A stretch of DNA of 35,108 nt from contig NZ_BONC01000075.1 of the NCBI RefSeq assembly GCF_016862515.1, forward strand, positions 1 to 35,108, given 5' to 3'. Source of the stretch: Asanoa iriomotensis. GTDB lineage: Bacteria > Actinomycetota > Actinomycetes > Mycobacteriales > Micromonosporaceae. The position numbers and the translations under genes were made by a program. Shown one piece after another: positions 15,181 to 24,175 of this stretch; position 1 is the stretch's first letter, and each line of letters opens with the position of its first letter. The notes below the pieces were generated by a model. It worked only from the letters and a program-made list of their open reading frames with translations. It ran no database searches and was not told where the DNA came from.

Positions 15181-16094
15181 AGCGTCTCCCAGGCCGCATC
15201 GTCCACGATCTTTTTGGCCAACGAGTCGAACTGTTCCAGCGTCTCACGGTTCGCGATGCGCCGCGACCACACGTCATTATCCGAAATAAGCTGTTCACGC
15301 CATTGCAGGACGGGGTCGAGCGGGATCGAGCCGAGCAGCAGCGTGCGGCCCACTTTGCGGCTGCTGGCCAACTCGGACAGATCGCGGTCCACATCGCGCA
15401 GCCAGGCGACCTGCGCCGGCCGCAGCCCCTCGAGCTCGGGAGAGTCGGGGTTGACCACCGCGGTGCGGACGAACCGCAGCGAGTTGGCCAGCTCCTCGGG
15501 GTCGTGCCCGCTGCGCGCGCCGGTGTCGAGGATGCCCCGTTCGCCGTAGACCAGGCCGGACGCCGCGAGCACATGCTGCCGGGTCCAGCGGTGGAACACC
15601 AGCCAGCGGGTGCGGATGTTGCGCAGCGCCTCGGTCGCGGTCGCCGCGAGCACCATCTCGGTCGCGTAGGACCGGCCGGCGCTCAGGTCGACCAGGCAGA
15701 GGTCGAACTCCTCCTCGAGGTGCAGGAACAGCCGCGCGCAGCGCTCGGTGTTCTCCTTGGTGATCGGGAACTCACCGCCACCGCTGTCGCCGGGAAACAG
15801 CACCAGACGACCCGCACCCGGCGGGCGGTTGCGCAGGCTGGACCGGTCGGACTCCTGCCAGATCTCCAGCCGCTGCGGGTCGGCGACCACACCGTGCAGA
15901 TAGGAGTGCAGGCCGCCCTGGGTGGTGCCGTGCAGCGCCGTGGGGATGTTGAAGATGGCACCGGAGGTCGGCGAGCCGAAGTCGAAGTCGAGATAGCAGA
16001 CGTCGCTGCCCTGCAGCGCACTCCGGTAGAGGATGTTGCTGCTGGTGACGGAGCGACCGGTGCCGCCCTTGTCGGAGGTCGCGAAGATCAGCAT
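15177..16094 (-). CDS. Variant P-loop ParA/MinD-like protein (SCO2523-family-like)
   Basis: A 305-residue protein opening MLIFATSDKGGTGRSVTSSN. This is the deviant Walker A of ParA/MinD ATPases (KGGxGK[ST]) with the signature Lys9 kept, but the P-loop lysine replaced by Arg14. DVCYLDFDFGSPTSG corresponds to the switch I/A' strand, and LCLVDLSAGRSY (about residues 120-131) to the Walker B region. The SCO2523 family is, as I recall, named for this altered P-loop. ParA/MinD relatives act as ATP-switched dimers positioning cargo or partner proteins; whether this form binds or hydrolyses nucleotide is open. It sits between the SCO2524-like gene (6 bases upstream) and the SCO2522-like gene (4-base overlap), clearly one operon. 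Confidence 0.75.
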   Translation of the reverse strand: MLIFATSDKGGTGRSVTSSNILYRSALQGSDVCYLDFDFGSPTSGAIFNIPTALHGTTQGGLHSYLHGVVADPQRLEIWQESDRSSLRNRPPGAGRLVLFPGDSGGGEFPITKENTERCARLFLHLEEEFDLCLVDLSAGRSYATEMVLAATATEALRNIRTRWLVFHRWTRQHVLAASGLVYGERGILDTGARSGHDPEELANSLRFVRTAVVNPDSPELEGLRPAQVAWLRDVDRDLSELASSRKVGRTLLLGSIPLDPVLQWREQLISDNDVWSRRIANRETLEQFDSLAKKIVDDAAWETL

Positions 16095-16100
16095 TGGGGT

Positions 16101-17945
16101 TCAGCCCGCCTCGGTCACGTCACGCCGCGCGGCGGCCAACTCGTCTAGCGAAATCAGCACCTGGGCAGCGAGGACGGCCGCGGTGCCGGGGCGCTCCGGC
16201 AGGATCTCGCGGGCCCGGGACAGGTGGATCTGGGCGACCTTGAGCGTCTCGCGCATCCGTGGGCCGGCGTCGCCGGCACCCGAGAGCAGCTCCATGTCGT
16301 AGAGGTGCTCGGCCTCGGTGAGCAGGTCGAACGCGTAGTTGCCGAGCCGCGGACTGCGCAGTGGCGGGCGGTTGAGCATGTTGGCCGTGGTCACCAGGCC
16401 CTGCACGACGCGCTGGGTGTAGTACCAGGACGGTTTGTCGTAGCGGGTGGTCAGCTGAGGAAACGCCGAGGTCGGCTGGTCCCACAGGTTGCGCCCCGAG
16501 CCCTTGTCGAGCCGACGCCGGTTGAGGTGCTCCCAGGTGCGGTCGGCGAGGTCGAGCATCCGGCTGCGACCCTCGGCGTCGCTGATCAGCCCCGCGATCA
16601 CGGTGGTGCGCTGGAAGAGCAGGGCGGCGAACTCGGAGACCGTCCACAGCATGCGGGCCTCGCCGGCGTCCTCGCTGCCGACCAGCGGCACGAGTACGCC
16701 GGGTGCGTGCAGGCTGAGCGCCGGGTCGGTGTCGAACGGCTTGCGGGTGATCCGGGCGCGGTTGGCCAGCTCGCCGACGACCTCGCCGATCCGGCCGAGC
16801 TCGATGTCGGTGCCGCGTTCCTGGACCAGGCCTTTGACGGCGAGCGAGGTGACGAGCAGCGTGTAGTAGTCGGACGCGTCCTCGTCAGTGGTGCGCCAGG
16901 GGATGTCCTCGACCGGCCAGCGCCGGGCGGCGCCGAACGTCGCCATCGTCGACCAGTAGGAACGAGTCAGCTCCCACCGGAGCTGGAGCGCACGCGAGAG
17001 GCGTTGCTGCTCCTCGTTGAGCAGGCCGAGAACGCGGGTCCGTTCGGAGAAGAGGTCCTCGATGGCGTCGACCGCGATGACCGTGAAGTAGAGGTAGGGC
17101 GCGTCCTGTGCGAAGCCCTTGGGCTGCTGCCCGACCGGCTCGTTGGTCTCGATGGAGGGAGCGCCGTTGACGATGCCCCAGGACCAGCCGACCTCGAAGA
17201 GGCGGTCGGGACTGTCGATGTCGGTGACCTGGCCGGAACCGATCAGGACCTCGCGGAAGGAGGCGATGGTCTCGCGGAGGTCCCGGCGGATAGCGCTGAC
17301 CACCTGGCGCTGCGGCAGGTTCTCCTGGTTGATCATTGTGATCAACGCCTGGCCGTACCCGGAGTCGATGTCGAAGACGTTGACCGTGAAACTCCGCAGC
17401 AGCCCGACCATGGCGGCGCTCAGCCGGGTGCTGGCCATCAGCTCCAGCGCCTCGATCTCCTTGCGGTTCTCCTCGCGGCTCGCCACGGACCGGAGCACCT
17501 TGAGGAAACCGAGAACGGCCAGCGACAGCGTGACCGACATGGCGAACGAGTCGACGATGTCGAGCCGGAGCTGCTCCTTGGTGGGCTGCGCCGGGCCGGA
17601 CGAGCTGTAGTAGGACGACCCGGAGAACAGCGGGGTGCCGTCGGGCTCGCTGTAGCGGTCGAAGTATTCCCGGAGCACGCCGATCAGCGTCTTCGGGATC
17701 TCGGTCGCGTTGCCCAGCGGGCGCAGCGCCCGGATCATGTCTTCGGCGGTCTCGTCCGGACGGTCGAGTTTGAACGCTTCGACCTTGGTCGCCGGGGTCA
17801 GGATGCAGAGCAGCTGCTCCGCGTCGCCGATCGAGTTGGGCGCGTCACGGCCGCCGAACTTCCACTTCTTTTCACGCTCCGACCAGGACGAACGCACGGT
17901 CGAGTTCCAGATCTCCAGCAGCTGTTGACGAGGCTGCATCCTCAT
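16101..17945 (-). CDS. SCO2524-family-like protein, function unknown
   Basis: A 614-residue, mostly helical cytoplasmic protein that begins MRMQPRQQLLEIWNSTVRSSW. An internal ATG at 17939 is a possible start, but GAGG would then touch it, so 17945 is kept. Features seen are the early WSEREKKWKFGGRDAPNSIGDAEQLLCIL segment, a hydrophobic stretch SVTLSLAVLGFLKVL near residue 138 that could be a buried helix or weak membrane contact, and a late helical region rich in Arg and Glu. The N-terminal motif fits what I recall of the SCO2524 family, which is uncharacterised. It heads the three-gene operon with the variant P-loop and SCO2522-like genes. The SCO2525-like methyltransferase that follows in Streptomyces numbering is not found upstream here. 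Confidence 0.65.
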   Translation of the reverse strand: MRMQPRQQLLEIWNSTVRSSWSEREKKWKFGGRDAPNSIGDAEQLLCILTPATKVEAFKLDRPDETAEDMIRALRPLGNATEIPKTLIGVLREYFDRYSEPDGTPLFSGSSYYSSSGPAQPTKEQLRLDIVDSFAMSVTLSLAVLGFLKVLRSVASREENRKEIEALELMASTRLSAAMVGLLRSFTVNVFDIDSGYGQALITMINQENLPQRQVVSAIRRDLRETIASFREVLIGSGQVTDIDSPDRLFEVGWSWGIVNGAPSIETNEPVGQQPKGFAQDAPYLYFTVIAVDAIEDLFSERTRVLGLLNEEQQRLSRALQLRWELTRSYWSTMATFGAARRWPVEDIPWRTTDEDASDYYTLLVTSLAVKGLVQERGTDIELGRIGEVVGELANRARITRKPFDTDPALSLHAPGVLVPLVGSEDAGEARMLWTVSEFAALLFQRTTVIAGLISDAEGRSRMLDLADRTWEHLNRRRLDKGSGRNLWDQPTSAFPQLTTRYDKPSWYYTQRVVQGLVTTANMLNRPPLRSPRLGNYAFDLLTEAEHLYDMELLSGAGDAGPRMRETLKVAQIHLSRAREILPERPGTAAVLAAQVLISLDELAAARRDVTEAG

Positions 17946-18457
17946 CTGTCGCGCACCACCATCCGCCGCCTGACTCCACTGACGTTAGCTAGCAACCCGA
18001 GGGACACTGTGGACGCATGACGAGATGGCTCGCCAACACCTCATTCGTCCGCTTCACTCAATGATGGACCACGGGTCAAGGCCGCCGAAAGGCCCGTGGG
18101 CTGCGTTCCCAGCAGGCGGTCTCCACCTGCGTAAACGCGGGGAGAAGAGGCCGGTGACGCGGATCGCTTGCGGCGTACGGCCTTCGTGATCATCGACAGT
18201 GGCCGGACGACCCCGCAAGATCCACTGTGGCCGTCGCGCCCAATCTAGCTCAGGGTGACGGTTTGGCAACCCTGTCGACAGATGCCGGACAGTGTCGTTT
18301 TTTGATCAGAGTAAATGCCCCGGTTTCAATAGCTATCGCGATGCGTCTATGTGATTGGTTTCGATCTCCATCTGTTCATGACCTTGGACGGATGGATAGC
18401 GTCGTGACAGCCATCGATGGGCTGGGCACAGGGGCCCGGCCGCAAGGGGGAGGGCTC
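17946..18457. other. Long intergenic region between divergent operons
   Basis: These 512 bases contain no convincing gene. The right half (18290-18420) is noticeably AT-richer and should hold the promoter of the metzincin gene; the left end should hold the promoter of the SCO2524-like operon. The middle (18066-18190) is dense in inverted repeats and is listed separately. A TAGCTCAGG at 18246 resembles a tRNA D-arm but has no tRNA around it. Confidence 0.5.
18066..18190. ncRNA. Possible structured RNA or regulatory leader, strand unknown
   Basis: Successive pairings are CCACGGG/CCCGTGG (18069-18075 with 18093-18099), GCTG/CAGC (18100-18113), GCAGG/CCTGC (18112-18116 with 18126-18130), GCG-TAAA-CGC, and an outer GGCCG/CGGCC pair further right. 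This is more than expected by eye, even at high GC, but it matches no riboswitch or ncRNA family I know. It could be a leader of either divergent operon, a terminator cluster, or chance. Confidence 0.25.
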
Positions 18458-20389
18458 ATGCGTCGAACCATCGCGCTCTTGGCTGGCACGGCGCTGGCAG
18501 CAGCGATGCTGCCAGCAGCGACCGCGACGGCCGAACTCAAGAACGACCCGGGGCCGAGTGGCGCTGATCGCGCCACGTTGGCCGAGGGCGGGCAGGTGGC
18601 CGCGAAGGCACCGGCCGGCGAGGCGCCGACCGGCGTCAATCCATATCTGTCGCTCGTACCCGATCCGACCACAATCGACTATGCCGCCTGGCGGCAGAAT
18701 GCCGAGAAGCAGAGCGCGCTCCGCGAGCAGAAGCGGGCACTGCGCCAGGTTGCCGCCGCGTCACCGATCCTGGTCGACGAGGACGAGCTCGACGGCAGCC
18801 AGGGCGGCAACGACTCGCCCGCGCTCGCCCAGCCGGTGCCCGGCTTCGGCACCAAGGGGAAGCAGACCACGCGGGCCCGCATCCTGGGCTCTCTCGACCC
18901 TGAGGTGGTCAGCCGGCCGGCGTTCACGCCCAAGGCCGAGGACGACGGCGCGATTCCCCTCGCGTCGGACACCGGCGTCCAGAACCTCCGCAGCGGGATC
19001 ACCGTCAACAGCACGATCGGTGACGGCCCGCACGGCTCCGCCGCCGGCGACACCGGTGACTTCGACTTCTTCAAGCTGACCATCGGCGCGGCCGGTGTCG
19101 GCGAGACGCTGACGGTCGACATGGACACCCCGACCGGGCCGCTCGACACGATGGTCGCGCTGTACTCCGCCACGGGCGAGCAGCTGGCCTTCAACGACGA
19201 CTCCGGCGGCCTGGACAGCCTCCTCATGTTCACGTTCACCGCGCCCGGCGACTACTACGTCATGATCACGGGCTACAACTCGAGGCCGGCCGATCCGTTC
19301 GACGCCGCCAGTGGCAATGGTGCGGGCAGCGAGGGTCCGTACACGATGCTGCTCTCCGTGGCGCGCGTGGACGTCGACTTCTACGCCGTGCAGTTGCGCA
19401 AGGGTGACGTGCTCGGCACGTCGGTGACGGGCTCGCCGGCGACGATCACCATTTACGACCCGGCCGGTCGTGAGGTGCACGGGTCCAGCCAGGACGCGAC
19501 CTTCATCTACCCGCCGAACAGCCCGCTGCCCGGTGGCGGCAACGCGGTCAGCGAGCACGTGGCCGACGACGACGGCCTGCACTACGTCGCCGTGAGCGAG
19601 GGCTCGGGCGCCTATGACATCACCGTCGAGGCGTACCGGCCGAACCTGGAAGGCGACAAGATCACCCAGACGGTCTTCATCGACTTCAACGGCCAGCGCC
19701 TCAACACGGCGATCTTCGGCGGCCCGGGCGTCGTGACGCTCAGCCCACTGCGGTCCTTCCTCGGTCGCTGGGGCCTGACCACGGCCGACGAGAACCAGCT
19801 GATCGACGGCATCGTCGCCGAGGTGACCGAGAACGTGAAGCGCGACCTGGCGCAGAGCGGCCTCAACGACAACTTCCGGTTGAAGATCCTCAACAGCCGC
19901 GACCACGCCGACCCGTTCGGCGAGGTCAACGTCAGCCGCCTGATCGTCGGCGGCACGATCGCGGAGTCGGGCGTCAACACGATCGGCATCGCCCAGTCGA
20001 TCGACCCGGGCAACTTCGACACGCAGGAATCAGCGCTGATCCTGCTTGACGTGCTGAGCGGCCCGGCCAACGACGACGCGTCGCTGAACTTCTACATCAC
20101 GCCGGCCAGCAACAAGATCAACTTCATCGCACAGGCGGTCGGCAACGTGGCCTCCCACGAGGCGGGCCACTTCTTCGGCAACTGGCACGTGGACCAGTTC
20201 AACGACACACTGAACCTGATGGACCAGGGCGGCAACTTCCCGCTGCTCTACGGCGTCGGCCCGGACGGCATCGGCGGCACCGCCGACGACCCGGACGTCG
20301 ACTTCGGCGAGGACGAGTTCAACCCGAGCGAGGGCTTCACCGGCACCGAGGACACCCGGGGCCGCCTCGCAACAGTCCTGACCCGCTAA
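18458..20389 (+). CDS. Secreted metzincin-type zinc metalloprotease with PPC-like domains
   Basis: A 643-residue protein from ATG 18458, with AAGGGGGAGGG before it; the open frame extends upstream without an RBS. Residues 1-25 are a Sec signal peptide. A propeptide-like region follows, ending about residue 170. Then a bacterial pre-peptidase C-terminal (PPC) domain lies at about 178-275 (DFDFFKLTIG, DYYVMITGY), and a second beta domain at about 305-390. The catalytic domain holds HEAGHFFGNWH (567-577), an exact HExxHxxGxxH zinc site, and a Met-turn LNLMD with Met588. These two features define metzincins. The acidic tail after residue 600 (GPDGIGGTADDPDVDFGEDE) could bind calcium. It converges on the SARP regulator, overlapping by four bases. 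The substrate is unknown. Confidence 0.85.
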   Translation: MRRTIALLAGTALAAAMLPAATATAELKNDPGPSGADRATLAEGGQVAAKAPAGEAPTGVNPYLSLVPDPTTIDYAAWRQNAEKQSALREQKRALRQVAAASPILVDEDELDGSQGGNDSPALAQPVPGFGTKGKQTTRARILGSLDPEVVSRPAFTPKAEDDGAIPLASDTGVQNLRSGITVNSTIGDGPHGSAAGDTGDFDFFKLTIGAAGVGETLTVDMDTPTGPLDTMVALYSATGEQLAFNDDSGGLDSLLMFTFTAPGDYYVMITGYNSRPADPFDAASGNGAGSEGPYTMLLSVARVDVDFYAVQLRKGDVLGTSVTGSPATITIYDPAGREVHGSSQDATFIYPPNSPLPGGGNAVSEHVADDDGLHYVAVSEGSGAYDITVEAYRPNLEGDKITQTVFIDFNGQRLNTAIFGGPGVVTLSPLRSFLGRWGLTTADENQLIDGIVAEVTENVKRDLAQSGLNDNFRLKILNSRDHADPFGEVNVSRLIVGGTIAESGVNTIGIAQSIDPGNFDTQESALILLDVLSGPANDDASLNFYITPASNKINFIAQAVGNVASHEAGHFFGNWHVDQFNDTLNLMDQGGNFPLLYGVGPDGIGGTADDPDVDFGEDEFNPSEGFTGTEDTRGRLATVLTR

Positions 20390-23187
20390 CCAACCACCTG
20401 GGTGGCGAGGGCATCGCCCTCGCCACCCAGCTTGGCGGCCACGGTTTCGGCGGCTGGGTGGCTTATGTCGGTCATGATGGCCAGCGCTTCCCGCCACGCG
20501 GCCGCGGCCAGGTCCGGTTCGCCTGCCATCGCGTGGTTGTCGCCGAGGCGGTGCAGGGTGTTCGCCTCGTAGACGCGGTCGCCGGTGAACTGGCGCAGCC
20601 GGACGGCCGCTCGGTACGACTCCGCTGCTTCCTGGTAGCGGCCCAGGTGGTGCAGGGCGTGCCCGAGGGTGTCGCGGGTGGCCGCCTCCCCCTGCAGGCT
20701 GCCTAGCTCGACCACGATCGGCAGTGCCTGCTGCGCGCTCTCCAGAGCCTGGTCATGCTCGCCGCGCAGGATCTGCACCCAGGCGATCGAGTTGAGGACG
20801 TGGCCCTGGCTGAGGCGGTCCTCGCCGGCGACGCACTGCTCGACCGCCGTCCAGAGATAGGTCAGGGCGTGGTCGTAGCGCTCTTCCTTGTACGCCAGAC
20901 CGCCCAGCCGGCGGTACGCCTCCGCGAGGCCGGTGTGGTGGTCCAGGGCGGCGAAGTGCCCGATCGACTCGTGCAACCGCGCGTGGGCGTCCTCGTACCT
21001 GCCGTACTCCGTGTAGGCCAGGCCGAGCTGACTGTTCGCGTACGCCTTGCCGAGCGTCTCGTCGGTGTCCTCGAGCGCGGCCAGCGACGCTTCCTGGGTC
21101 ATGATCCAGTCGGCCCACTGCCCGCGCCAGTGCAGGTCCGGGCCGATTGCCCAGGCGAGTCGCCAGGTGTGGCCCGGAAAGCCGGTTGCCGCCGAGCGCG
21201 TGATGGCGGCGAGCAGCGTCGGCCTCTCCCGGGCGAACCACGCCAGCGCGCGCTCACGGTCGGCCTCGCCACCGACCACCGCGCCCGGGACGGGCGGGGA
21301 CACGTCGATGCTCGGACGCGGGTTCACCCGCACGCTGTTGGCCATCGCGGTGTGCAGGTAGTGGTCGAATAGCCGGCGCAGTGCGGCCTGGCGGTCCTGG
21401 TCGGTCGCCAGCTCGGCGGCGTAGGCGGCGAGCAGGTCGTGCATCGCGTAGCGACCCGGCCCGATCTGGTTGACGAGGCTGGTGCGGACGAGCTCCGCGA
21501 GCAGCGGCCGCACCTCGCGCTCTGACAAAGCGGCGAGGCTGGCGGCGGCCGGCACGGTGACGTCACCGGTCCGGGCGTGGCCGAGCAACCGGAACAGGCG
21601 GGCGCTGGCGTCGGTCAGGGCGTGGTAGGACCAGGAGAACACCGTCCGGACGTCGACGGCGATGTCCGTGTCCGCGAACAGGGCGTCGTCGTCGGCCGTC
21701 AGGTCGTGCAGCACGTCGGCGAGCGAGAGCGACGGACGCAGCGCGGCGCGGGCCGCCAGCACCGCGAGCGCCAGCGGCAGGCACCCGGACCGGCGGATGA
21801 TCTCGGCCGTGGCCTCGGGTTCGGCGTCCACCCGGTGCCGGCCGAGTCGCTGCACGAGCAGCTCGTGCGAGTCGGCCTCGGAGAGCACGTCGAGTGACAC
21901 CGGGTGTGCGTCGTGGGTGGCGACCAGGCCGGCCAGGTCGTCGCGGCTGGTGACGATCGCGAGGCAGCCCGGGCTTCCGGGCAACAGCGGGCGCACCTGC
22001 TCGGCGTCGCGGGCGTTGTCGAGCACGATGAGGACCCGCCGCTCGGCCAGCAGGCTGCGGTAGAGCGCGGCCTGGCCGTCGACGGTGCGGGGCACCCGCT
22101 CCGGCGCCACCCCGAACGCGTCCAGGAAGTGCCGCAACGCCTCGTCGGGCCGCATCACCGAGCCGCCCGGGTCGAAGCCGCGCAGGTTCACGTAGAGCTG
22201 GCCGTCGGGGTAGCGGTCGGCGACCCGGTGGGCCCAGTGGACCGCCGTCGTGGTCTTGCCGACGCCGGCCATTCCGCTGATCGCGCTGACGAGATGAGTG
22301 CCGGGGGCCAGCTCCAACACCCGACGCAGCTCGTCGCGCCGGCCGGTGAACGTTGCCAGGTCCGGCGGGAGCTGGGCGGGCCGCACGATCGGGACTCGCG
22401 GGGCGGCGGGCGCAGCCGGCGGGGCAGAAGGCCGCACGAGGGTGCCGTGTGCGGCGCGCAGCTCGGCGCCCGGATCGATGCCCAGCTCCTCCGCGAGGAG
22501 AGTGCGCACACGCTCGTACACCGTGAGCGCTTCGGCTTGTCGGCCTGTCGCCCCGAGCAGCAGCATGAGCCGGGACTGCAAGGGCTCGTCGAGCGGATCG
22601 CGGTCGGCCGCCGCGCGCACGGCGGTGACGAGCGCCTCGGGCCGCGCAGCCCGCAGGGCGCAGTCGGCGGCCTCCCGGGCGACGTCGGCACAGAAACGAT
22701 CGACCGCGACGAAGACGGGGTCGGAGCGCATCGATGCGCTGAGATTCGCGGCGCAGCGGCCCTGCACAAGATCGAGCGCCGAAGCGAAGAGCCGAACGGC
22801 CCCGATCTCGTCACCAGCCGCGAGGTCGTCGCGGGCCGACTGGGTCAGCCGCCGGAACCTGAGCAGGTCGAGGCTGCCCTCGTCGCCGGCGAACTGGTAG
22901 CCGCCCGCCGATCGCAGCAGCCACCGGCCCTGCCGGCGGGGGCCGAGGCCCGGCTCCAACAGCCGCCGCAAGGTGCCGACGTGGCCGTGCAGCGCGTTGA
23001 CGGCGGTCGAGGGCGGCTCCTGGCCCCAGAGCAGGTCGACGATGGCGTCCAGCCCCACCGGCCGACCGGCCTGCGCGAGCAGGACAGCCAACAGGCTGCG
23101 CACCTGCGGCGCGCCGAGCTGGATCTCCGCACCGTCCCGCCAGGCCCGGACCGGTCCGAGCACGGTGAAGCGGAGGTCGGGCTCCAT
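20386..23187 (-). CDS. AfsR/SARP-family transcriptional regulator with NB-ARC and TPR domains
   Basis: A 933-residue protein from ATG 23187 (GAGGA 11 bases upstream; GTG 23205 is an alternative). Residues 1-100 form the OmpR-like winged helix (LRFTVLGPVRAWRDGAEI, LLAVLLAQAGRPV, DLLWGQEPPSTAVNALHGHV). Residues 105-250 are the BTAD helical domain (ADRDPLDEPLQSRLMLLL, YERVRTLLAEELGIDPG). An NB-ARC ATPase follows: P-loop ISGMAGVGKTT (303-313, Lys311), Walker B RRVLIVLDNARD, and a GCLPLALAVL-type motif. The C-terminal third is TPR-like (YANSQLGLAYTEYGRYEDAHARL and similar units). This is the AfsR layout; such proteins activate secondary-metabolism or stress genes, with ATP controlling assembly. 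It is divergent from the hydrolase operon, its likely target. Confidence 0.92.
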   Translation of the reverse strand: MEPDLRFTVLGPVRAWRDGAEIQLGAPQVRSLLAVLLAQAGRPVGLDAIVDLLWGQEPPSTAVNALHGHVGTLRRLLEPGLGPRRQGRWLLRSAGGYQFAGDEGSLDLLRFRRLTQSARDDLAAGDEIGAVRLFASALDLVQGRCAANLSASMRSDPVFVAVDRFCADVAREAADCALRAARPEALVTAVRAAADRDPLDEPLQSRLMLLLGATGRQAEALTVYERVRTLLAEELGIDPGAELRAAHGTLVRPSAPPAAPAAPRVPIVRPAQLPPDLATFTGRRDELRRVLELAPGTHLVSAISGMAGVGKTTTAVHWAHRVADRYPDGQLYVNLRGFDPGGSVMRPDEALRHFLDAFGVAPERVPRTVDGQAALYRSLLAERRVLIVLDNARDAEQVRPLLPGSPGCLAIVTSRDDLAGLVATHDAHPVSLDVLSEADSHELLVQRLGRHRVDAEPEATAEIIRRSGCLPLALAVLAARAALRPSLSLADVLHDLTADDDALFADTDIAVDVRTVFSWSYHALTDASARLFRLLGHARTGDVTVPAAASLAALSEREVRPLLAELVRTSLVNQIGPGRYAMHDLLAAYAAELATDQDRQAALRRLFDHYLHTAMANSVRVNPRPSIDVSPPVPGAVVGGEADRERALAWFARERPTLLAAITRSAATGFPGHTWRLAWAIGPDLHWRGQWADWIMTQEASLAALEDTDETLGKAYANSQLGLAYTEYGRYEDAHARLHESIGHFAALDHHTGLAEAYRRLGGLAYKEERYDHALTYLWTAVEQCVAGEDRLSQGHVLNSIAWVQILRGEHDQALESAQQALPIVVELGSLQGEAATRDTLGHALHHLGRYQEAAESYRAAVRLRQFTGDRVYEANTLHRLGDNHAMAGEPDLAAAAWREALAIMTDISHPAAETVAAKLGGEGDALATQVVG
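20398..20430. terminator. Strong hairpin terminator inside the SARP coding end
   Basis: Perfect 15-base arms (20398-20412, beginning CTGGGTGGCGAGG, and 20416-20430) surround a 3-base loop ATC, eight bases after the metzincin stop. The hairpin is also part of the last codons of the convergent regulator gene, encoding KLGGEGDALATQ. Confidence 0.75.
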
Positions 23188-23345
23188 CGGTCGCGTCGTC
23201 CTCACTTTTTCTTCAGTCGTTTGCCGTGTCGCCCTGGCTACGGTCCCACCGCAACGAACGACCAGGCGGCGATCGTCACACGCGGATCGGACCGTCGACC
23301 ATCGCCCGACCTGGTCGAACACTCGAACCTGGGAGAGGAACAGCC

Positions 23346-24170
23346 ATGCCTGAAACCACTCGTCGTGCGGTCCTGGCCGGGTCCGCGGCGCTCCTCGCCG
23401 GCACGGCGTTGAGCGCGGTGGCGGCCACGCCGGCCGGCGCCAGCCGCCGTTCCGGACCGAAGCCGACGGTCGTGCTGGTGCACGGCGCGTTCGCCGACGC
23501 CGCCGGTTGGACCGAGGTGACCCGCCGGCTGCAGCGGGCCGGGTACCCGGTCCTCGCGCCGGCCAACCCGCTGCGCGGGGTGCCGTCGGACACCGCCTAT
23601 CTCGCCGAGTTCCTGGGCACGATCGACGGGCCGATCGTTCTCGTCGGACACTCGTACGGCGGCATGATCATCACCAACGCCGCCACCGACAACGCGGATG
23701 TCAAGGCGCTGGTCTACGTCGCGGCGTTCGCCCCCGACGAGGGCGACACGCTCGAAGGCCTGCAGACGAAGTACCCGGGCTCCAAGCTCGGCATGGAGGC
23801 GCTGGACTTCCGCCCCTACACGCAGCCCGACGGCTCGATGAGCTACGACGGCTACGTCAAGGCGGCCGCCTTCCGCGAGGTATTCGCCGGCGACCTGCCG
23901 GAGTCGGTCACCGCCGTCATGGCCGCGACCCAGCGCCCGGCCGACGTGCACACGCTCCAGGAGCCGTCCGGCCGGCCGGCGTGGCGGACCGTGCCGACCT
24001 GGTACCTGGTGGCCCGCAACGACAACCTCATCCCGGCCGCCGCGCAGCGGTTCATGGCCAAGCGCGCGCAGGCCCGTACCGTCGAGATCGGGGCTTCGCA
24101 CGTCGCCATGATCTCCGAGCCGGCCGCGACCGCCGACCTCATCGCCCGCGCCGCGGCCTCGGTCCGCTGA
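23346..24170 (+). CDS. Exported alpha/beta hydrolase (Tat signal)
   Basis: A 274-residue protein from ATG 23346, with GGGAGAGG upstream. The first 32 residues hold a twin-arginine motif (TTRRAVLAG) with a mild hydrophobic core and an A-x-A-like cleavage region, so export in folded form is likely. The body is a single-domain alpha/beta hydrolase: VLVHGAF oxyanion loop, nucleophile GHSYGG (Ser103), Asp226 (ARND) and His252 (ASHVAMI). It resembles the esterase/hydroxynitrile-lyase-like group (Abhydrolase_6). It is first in a run of four genes, with the next starting five bases after its stop. The substrate is unknown. Confidence 0.85.
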   Translation: MPETTRRAVLAGSAALLAGTALSAVAATPAGASRRSGPKPTVVLVHGAFADAAGWTEVTRRLQRAGYPVLAPANPLRGVPSDTAYLAEFLGTIDGPIVLVGHSYGGMIITNAATDNADVKALVYVAAFAPDEGDTLEGLQTKYPGSKLGMEALDFRPYTQPDGSMSYDGYVKAAAFREVFAGDLPESVTAVMAATQRPADVHTLQEPSGRPAWRTVPTWYLVARNDNLIPAAAQRFMAKRAQARTVEIGASHVAMISEPAATADLIARAAASVR

Positions 24171-24175
24171 CCGCC

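Noticed and set aside
18017-18064. 15-codon plus-strand frame, possible leader peptide
   Set aside because: No RBS, no attenuator logic, and far from the next gene.
18054-18269. 71-codon minus-strand frame in the long spacer
   Set aside because: Arg/Pro-rich, no RBS, covers the hairpin-dense region; no reason to call it a gene.
18241-18300. tRNA-like TAGCTCAGG segment
   Set aside because: No acceptor stem, anticodon arm or T-arm sequence could be found around it.
23315-23328. Direct repeat TCGAAC-N2-TCGAAC before the hydrolase operon, considered as a SARP site or SOS box
   Set aside because: SARP sites repeat about every 11 bases and the SOS box is an inverted repeat; this spacing and orientation fit neither.
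21904-23412. Plus-strand frame of about 500 codons across the SARP gene
   Set aside because: Antisense shadow of the AfsR-type gene; it has no RBS and overlaps the hydrolase start.
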